This document shows positions 58,637 through 64,000 of a stretch of 64,000 nt of DNA, one piece after another. The stretch is taken from contig CP136063.1 in assembly GCA_032622095.1 (NCBI GenBank), forward strand, positions 79,521,980 through 79,585,979, read 5' to 3'. Position 1 is the stretch's first letter. Each line of letters opens with the position of its first letter. This DNA comes from Siphonodentalium dalli (lineage: Eukaryota > Mollusca > Scaphopoda > Gadilida > Siphonodentaliidae). The notes below the pieces were generated by a model. That model did no database searches. It was not told the DNA's origin and worked only from the letters and a program-made list of their open reading frames with translations. The position numbers were made by a program, and so were the translations under genes.

Positions 58637-58966
58637 AAAAACAATGTCAGAAATAGTAACGCGCTCAAGATCATATATTATATACCCATGATTGTAATTA
58701 TAGAATATAAAATATATTGGTTTCACGGATGACCAACTCATAATTCCGTTAAGACAACCATTCCTTAAAATTATTACAACAACTATATATATATACGGCT
58801 TATCCCTGAAGGTTTCTCATGCTTCTCATCAGAATTCCCAACTACACCTTTTACCGGACTCGGCCTCCGGGTCGCAGTTCGACTTTTAATCCGTCCCAAA
58901 AATTCCCATTTCTATAAATAAACCGCCCATGGCCCATGTATACCAAGAATCAGCGAAACATTATAC
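58637..58966. repeat. Direct repeat, second copy
   Basis: Second copy of 57548-57860, with a TA-rich insertion near 58783-58797. A third, partial copy starting AATTCCCAACTACACCTTTT lies at 59538-59625 outside the inverted arms. Confidence 0.8.
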
Positions 58967-59444
58967 ACGCGGAGCAAGTGACATGCACGCACAATAACAG
59001 CGCGACTGCAGCTGGGCGTTTCGCTTCTCGGTGAGGTTTTGATGCGTCCGAACCTGAACGAAAATTGTTTCTGAACCTGAACAGAATCATCGGAATTATT
59101 GCGAATCTGAACCTGAACATTTTGAAATTTTCAAAGGTCGTTTTTCGGAGTTAGACAATTAAAATATCGCCAGTTTTCCATTCCGAAGATGTGTGGTAGC
59201 ATAATCTACCTAGGACAATACATACATTTGCAGCGAAAATTACGAAAAAGCCAACATTTCGCCGCCTCGATAAAATTTCGAAAATTTATGACGACTTGAC
59301 ACGCCAAATACAACATTTCGCATGCCTGTCATGCGAAAGGCATGTTACGTAGGTGTTGGGCATACAAATTCTTACATAACTGTTTAAAGGTGTATCACCG
59401 AAAGATGTCGTTAATTGATGCCTGAAGACAATATATTAACTTAC

Positions 59445-59473
59445 CGTTTATCCTGTCCACTGGGCGCCGCCAT
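59445..59473 (-). other. Putative first coding exon MAAPSGQDKR, right arm
   Basis: Reverse-strand counterpart of 56839-56867 with one residue changed (Val to Gly) and an intact GTAAGT donor. The two would transcribe towards each other. Confidence 0.4.
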
Positions 59474-59625
59474 CTTGAAACGTCCAAACCTAAACGGGTA
59501 TCCTAAAGTGATAATGTTAACGACAATAAACGAAATTGAAATTCCCAACTACACCTTTTACCGGACTCGGCCTCCGGTCGCAGTTCGACTTTTAATCCTC
59601 CCAAAATTCCCATTCTATAAATAAA

Positions 59626-60296
59626 ACACCTCTCCATACTTGTACATAACGGCCCACCATACTGACCAGGGGAGCCCACTTTAATCCAACTGTAATTATA
59701 TGTCATGTATATCGATCTCTCCTATACTTGGAGGTAATAAAGATATCTCTAGACCAGTATACACGCGCGGAGCGCGCGTAACAAGTCTGTAAGAATATCA
59801 CCACCAAGAAGAACATGCAGAAATAGATAAAAGTTGGTCTTCGTATTCATTTCTGATAGTTCTCCAATAAACCATTGATGTAAACTAAACTGTTACAGTG
59901 ATGTGTCAACAAACATCACCAATCGTGCATGTGGTAAGTTAAAATATTTTGTCCGAATATGATTTGCAGAATATTTTTCAATGCTTTGACCTTTTCCAAT
60001 GTTTATTGTCAAGTTTTGATTAAACTGTGGTGCTTTATTGGACTAATTGGACTTTTGCTGGTAATGTTTACATAATAATTGTTATTGGTAATTTCACTGT
60101 AACAGTAATGGTTACATAATAATAGTTTTGACATGCGTAATCTAATTACTGGAGTCATTAATGATCAACATGACAACAAAGTCCATCTATTTTCACATGC
60201 ACTTGTTGGTGGAAGTAGTTTTACACACTTTTATCCAATTTATATCATTTGTCATGAATCCATACACTTCGAAAGCCTTGAGTCACTTAATTTCAG
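59626..60296. other. Intron 5 end of HPGD copy C; no other gene
   Basis: A small hairpin ACGCGCGGAGCGCGCGT lies at 59762-59778. Otherwise AT-rich DNA leading to the CACTTAATTTCAG acceptor of exon 6. Confidence 0.4.
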
Positions 60297-60442
60297 CTGG
60301 GACCTGACCTGAAAAAGCATAACATCAGACTACACGTGATCTGTCCATGGCGCGTTGCTACCCAGTTAGGACTTGAGCACAGCAAAGATCTGGCACCAGA
60401 TAGCAGCAGCAGGAAGATGATCAACTGCGGTGGTACGGCTAG
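60297..60442 (+). CDS. HPGD-like dehydrogenase copy C, exon 6
   Basis: 146 bp after CACTTAATTTCAG. It continues exon 5 in phase 0 with LGPDLKKHNIRLHVICPWRV then ATQLGLEHSKDLAP. The IRLHVICP segment is beta-6 of the SDR fold, matching VRLNAICP in human HPGD. The usual CPGFVxT is CPWRVAT here, so the conserved Gly after Pro is lost. The exon ends GGTACGGCTAG|GTTAGT in phase 2, exactly the phase needed by the terminal exon type seen in copy A. Reading past the donor meets a TAG at 60519-60521. A terminal exon for this copy was not found, so it should lie beyond 64000. Confidence 0.82.
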
Positions 60443-60695
60443 GTTAGTAACCATGGTAACGATATCAACATATAGACAAGTATGGGGGTGTGGTGGGGTT
60501 GGTAACGCTATCAATATATAGACAAGTGTGGTGGAACGGCTAGGTTAGTAACGCTATCAACATATAGACAAGTGTCTGTGGTACGGCTAGGTTAGTAACG
60601 CTATAAATATATAAACAAGTAAGGGGTATGGTGGGGTTAGTAACGCTATCAGTAGGCAAGTACGGTGGTATATATGGTGGGATTAGTAACGCTAT
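60432..60695 (+). repeat. Minisatellite repeating the exon 6 splice donor, proximal block
   Basis: The string GGTACGGCTAGGTTAGTAAC at the exon 6 border (donor 60443) recurs at 60533-60552 (one base different) and 60580-60599, with weaker copies at about 60492, 60640 and 60678. Between them lies CGCTATCAACATATAGACAA. Unit length about 45-50 bp. Each copy presents a GTTAGT or similar donor preceded by exon-like bases. Confidence 0.85.
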
Positions 60696-61130
60696 AATTA
60701 CACCCACTTCATTTTCTATAGTAAATTGCCGTTGAGTTTATCAAAGCTAATGTAATTATATCGGATAATTACATTAGGTCGAGATTTTATCAGTGCAACA
60801 AAAACGACCCAAAAGTACTTGCGCGCAATGATATTTGTAGTCCGTTGCATAGTAACTAAGGACGCTATTTTATTCGCACTCGCTTCGCAGTACACATTTT
60901 TTTTCACGAACGCTATGAAAGCTAATAAAAGAATAATAAATAACTATCCAAATAAAGACAATGCCCCAATATAATAAACATTCCCAAGCTGTTTACAGAG
61001 TGTAAATTTTGTCGTATTTGCGACGTTTCGTTACGAAATGCATGACTAAACATACACAACTTTTTAGTTTTCGTTTCATTTATAATTTTATTTACATTTT
61101 CCCAGCAGGCACCACTTGTCATTTTGTATG
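60696..61130. other. Unique sequence between repeats
   Basis: Contains a short stem CTAATGTAATTAT…ATAATTACATTAG (60746-60776), whose arms resemble parts of the long palindrome at 62741. No exon recognised. Confidence 0.35.
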
Positions 61131-61267
61131 ACCACAGGAGTGTGGAACTTGATTAATAATTGCATTAATTAGCCTAATTACCATTTTTTTGGCCATAATG
61201 CTGGGCCAAAAAAATGCTAATTAGCATAATTAAGGCAGTTATTGATAAAGTTCCAAGCTCCTGTGGT
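61131..61267. mobile_element. Palindromic MITE, ACCACAGGAG ends
   Basis: ACCACAGGAG…GGAACTTGAT at the left is mirrored by ATAAAGTTCC…CTCCTGTGGT at the right; the core TTTTTTTGGCC/GGCCAAAAAAA closes the hairpin. Whole element 137 bp. Confidence 0.8.
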
Positions 61268-61369
61268 AACTTAGGTAAGAGTATTAAATTTAGTGGTTAT
61301 ATTCTGGGCACTACAATTTATATTATAATTATAGGATGAAATTTTTAATTACTGTTTACAGATGTCCCC

Positions 61370-62150
61370 AAACATTGTACCAGTCCCGTGAGAAAACTGC
61401 AACATATTTTTTCCCTTCGTCTCAGTGTAACGATATGTTACAAAGCGTTTCATGATTTCTGAGATTCCACAGAGACTGGCCCTACAAACTGAAACTTACC
61501 AAAATGCAGCATTCAATGTTTCTTCACCTCCTTTTATTGTAGCGATATGTTGCAAAGTGTTATGATGCGTTATACCGGTACATTTTACAAATGATATTAA
61601 GTCCCCCCCAAAAAAAACGCAGCATATTATTAAAACTCATCTCAATGCAGCGATATGTTACAAAGTGTTACGAATCGTTATATGATTTCAGAGATCCACA
61701 GTGACCGCTCGCAGACAGGACTGTGTTACAAATGATATAAAGTCCCTGTAAGAAAACTGCAGTATATTTTTTCAACTCGTCTCAGTGTAGCGATAAATTG
61801 TTACGAAGCATTATGTTACATGTGCAACAGAACGAGAGAGAGAGAGTGAGAGAGAAGTGTGGGAGTCGCACCGAAAGTTGGTAGCACCCGGAATCCCAAG
61901 CCGGTCACACATCCATGGAATAACCGCGCCCGACGTTGCTTAACTTTGGTTATCAAACAAAGCGTGTAACGACTGTGACCTATCGATCACAGAAGTCATC
62001 GGCCTTCTATATTTACAACGCGACCGCTATACACATGATTTCTGAAATCCACAGAGACCACTCGTTGATTGGTGTTACAAATATTGTAACGACCCTGTGC
62101 AGGATATTTCTTCTACTCGTCTCAGTGTACCGGGGCCGATATGTTAAAAA
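61370..62150. repeat. Satellite-like tandem repeat (GCGATATGTTACAAAGTGTTA)
   Basis: Four to five diverged copies, each with CTCRTCTCAGTGTAGCGATA, TGTTACAAAGTGTTA, ATGATTTCTGAGATCCACAG and AGTCCCNNAAGAAAACTGCA blocks. Copies lie about 130-180 bp apart. A (GA)n patch at 61830-61852 interrupts the array. Confidence 0.7.
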
Positions 62151-62740
62151 GTGTTATAAAGGTTTACGTGTCTGCATTATCTGGACACAAGCGATTTATA
62201 AATAATCACTTTAAATTTTACCAAATATATTAGTTTTTGAAAAATAAATCATCTTAAAATTCCTTAAATGCCATGATGATTTAATTCTTCTGAAAACTTG
62301 TTTCTCGGTAAAATCACAATGACCTGATGACACAAAATGAGTGCGAAAAATCGAAAATTGAAAAGTATTTGGCTCACTGCCGATAGATAGGAGGATTCCT
62401 GTAAGAAAATTCTCACTAAACTTTTTGATCGCATGTTCATGATTCCCAGTTGACATGGAGACTAACTGTATATTTTCCTCTTCCAAAATTCTGCTAATAA
62501 TGTTTAATTTTGATCAAAAGTTTATTAATGTTTTGTTTCGTCCTTGACATACGTTCGGGAAATGCCCACTCGAACTACAGATCTGCAGATCGATCGATAT
62601 TATTCGGACGGGAATGCAGCGAGTTGTTTTCGGCTCAAGTCTTGTCTGTTATTTGAGAACATATAGTTCCTTGTTTCAATCGTATTTTAAGGGCGAATAT
62701 GTCTTTAAAATCAATATTTAACAATCGATGGCATAATTAT
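62151..62740. other. No feature recognised
   Basis: AT-rich DNA; a - strand open stretch at 62211-62486 looks accidental (no recognisable motif and biased towards AT-rich codons). Confidence 0.3.
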
Positions 62741-62894
62741 AAGGAATAATCTCGGTTTCCTAATGTAATTACACAGTCTAAAGGCATATGCCGAATCACA
62801 AACTCTTATAAATCGCTTCGCGATTTATAGGTTTGTGATTCGGCATATGCCTTTAGACTGTGTAATTACATTAGGAAACCGAGATTATTCCTTA
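62741..62894. mobile_element. Almost perfect 154-bp palindrome (young hairpin MITE)
   Basis: TAAGGAATAATCTCGGTTTC … on the left is mirrored without mismatch over about 65 bp by … GAAACCGAGATTATTCCTTA on the right. The only irregularity is a 2-bp indel close to the loop (TCGCTTCGCGA). The arms include AATTACACAGTCTAAAGGCA and complement. Such identity implies a recent origin or gene conversion. Confidence 0.88.
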
Positions 62895-62904
62895 AATCAA
62901 TATG

Positions 62905-64000
62905 CAAGTACGGGGTATATATGGTGGGGTTAGTAACGCTATCAATAGATAGACAAGTACATAGGTATAGTGAGGTCAGTACCGCTTTCAATATATAGAC
63001 AAGTACGGAGGTATAGTGAGGTCAGTACCGCTTTCAATATATAGGCTGCATGGTGGGGTTAGTAACGCTATCAACAGGCAAGTACGGGGGTGTACTGAGG
63101 TTAGTAACGCTATCAACAGGTAAGTACGGTGGTATGATGAGGTTAGTAACGCTGTCGATATGAAAGTACATGTACGAGGGTATGATGAGGTTACTAATGC
63201 TGTCGATATGCAAGTACATGTACGGTGGTATGGTGAGGTTAGTAACGCTAACAATATAGGCTAGTGCGGAATGGCGATGTTAGTAACGCTATCAATATAT
63301 ATAGGCACGTACGGTGTATATGTGGTGGGGCTAGTAACGCTATCAATATATAGACAAGTGCGGTGGTATGGTGATGTAAGTAATGCTATCGATATGCAGC
63401 TACGGGGGTATGATGAGGTTAGTAACGCTATCTATCTAGATATAACCAAGTAAGTGGTATGGTGAGGTTAGTAACGCTATTAGTAGGCAAGTACGGGGTG
63501 TGAGGTTAGTAACGCTATCAATAGGCAAGTACGGGGTGTGAGGTTAGTAACGCTATCTATGTATACATAGGCACGGGGTATGATGAGATTAGTAACGCTA
63601 TCAATAGGCAAGTACGGGTATGATGAGGTTAGTAACGCTATCAGTAGGCAATTACGGGGGTATGATGAGGTTAGTAACGTTATCTATCTATATAGGCAAG
63701 GAGGTATGGTGATGTTAGTAACGCTATCAATATGCAAGTACGGAGGTATGGTGAGGTTAGTAACGCTATCAATATGCAAGCATGGAGGTATGGTGAGGTT
63801 AGTAACGCTATCAATAGGCAAACACGGAGGTATGGTGAGGTTAGTAACGCTATCAATATGCAAGGGTATGATGAGGTTAGTAACGCTATCAATGGGCAAG
63901 GATGTATGGTGAAGTTAGTAACGCTATCAATAGGCAAAGTACGGTGGTATGCTGGGGTTAGTGCCGCTGTCGATGTGCAAGTATGGTGATATGGTGAGGT
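62905..64000 (+). repeat. Minisatellite derived from the exon 6 donor, distal block
   Basis: About two dozen copies of a 35-50-bp unit, GGTATGGTGAGGTTAGTAAC followed by GCTATCAATA and a variable spacer (GGCAAGTACGG or TATAGACAAGTACGG). It continues to the window end. ORFs with DEVSNAI or MVRLVTLSI come from the unit. The unit is the decayed form of the proximal block at 60432. Confidence 0.9.

Larger units (their letters stand above)
56809..59503. mobile_element. Large inverted duplication, arms ~550 bp
   Basis: The arm 56809-57390 is mirrored at about 58975-59503. Outer ends GGATACCCGTTTAGGTTTGG; landmarks GCATGCCTGTCATGCGAAAG, CGAGGCGGCGAAATGTT, CAGGTTCAGATTCGCAAT and CACCGAGAAGCGAAA match in reverse. 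The spacer holds direct repeats (57548-57860, 58637-58966). Both arms carry a putative start-codon exon. Either a non-autonomous long-TIR transposon that captured a promoter/first exon, or an inverted duplication of a host gene's 5' end. Confidence 0.7.

Noticed and set aside
62905-64000. Open frames with repeated DEVSNAI/RLVTLSI peptides as a repeat protein
   Set aside because: Frames open on both strands with the same periodicity; they are translations of the donor-site minisatellite.

Overview
This is a eukaryotic, AT-rich, repeat-laden piece of an animal genome. Short exons with GT/AG borders lie in multi-kilobase introns packed with DNA transposons, Helitron-like elements, MITEs, a dead non-LTR retrotransposon, tRNA-like SINEs and minisatellites. 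Several repeat families (tracts of CCGTCCGTCC, 'ATGGCCGCCAGC…CATCTTGGATTT' repeats, 'TTGACCTTGACCTCAAGGTCA' repeats) look like those common in mollusc genomes, so a marine mollusc or other lophotrochozoan is my best guess. That is inference; there is no taxonomic marker gene here.

The backbone is a tandem cluster of 15-hydroxyprostaglandin dehydrogenase-like (HPGD-type) short-chain dehydrogenase/reductase genes on the + strand. Copy A contributes only its terminal exon (11825-11957); everything left of it is probably its last intron. Copy B (20396-24943) has exons 1-3 only, with an in-frame TAA in exon 2, a NNAG-to-NNVG change in exon 3 and no exon 4: a pseudogene. Copy C (33357-60442) has six exons that join in phase and carry the glycine-rich loop, NNAG, the catalytic Ser and YxxxK, and an ICP segment. 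Its seventh exon should lie right of the window. B and C share a segmental duplication (about 20283-27490 and 33243-49830), which lets insertions be read by empty-site comparison.

Region by region: 2107-8205 is a complete MULE-type transposon with a perfect 9-bp target duplication, terminal inverted repeats of about 750 bp built partly of 16/32-bp subrepeats, and an apparently intact two-exon FLYWCH-MULE transposase gene on the - strand. 9555-11767 holds three Helitron-like elements abutting head to tail, inserted A/T, 57 bp before the last exon of copy A. 12-20 kb is MITEs, a SINE and a 2.5-kb element with long inverted repeats. 20-27 kb is copy B. 27.5-33.2 kb contains tandem repeats and a broken CR1/L2-group LINE split by a TTAA-flanked MITE. 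33-60 kb is copy C; its intron 1 contains a broken multi-exon DDE-transposase-like gene split by two TTAA MITEs, and its intron 2 a 2.48-kb insertion with a 10-bp target duplication. The right end (60.4-64 kb) is a minisatellite whose unit repeats the exon 6/intron 6 splice donor of copy C many times over.

The most unusual observations are the donor-site minisatellite, the structurally complete MULE with subrepeat TIRs, the Helitron array, and a 10-mer (AAAGAGCGTT) shared by unrelated mobile elements. Most short ORFs in the window are chance or repeat-derived and are not listed.
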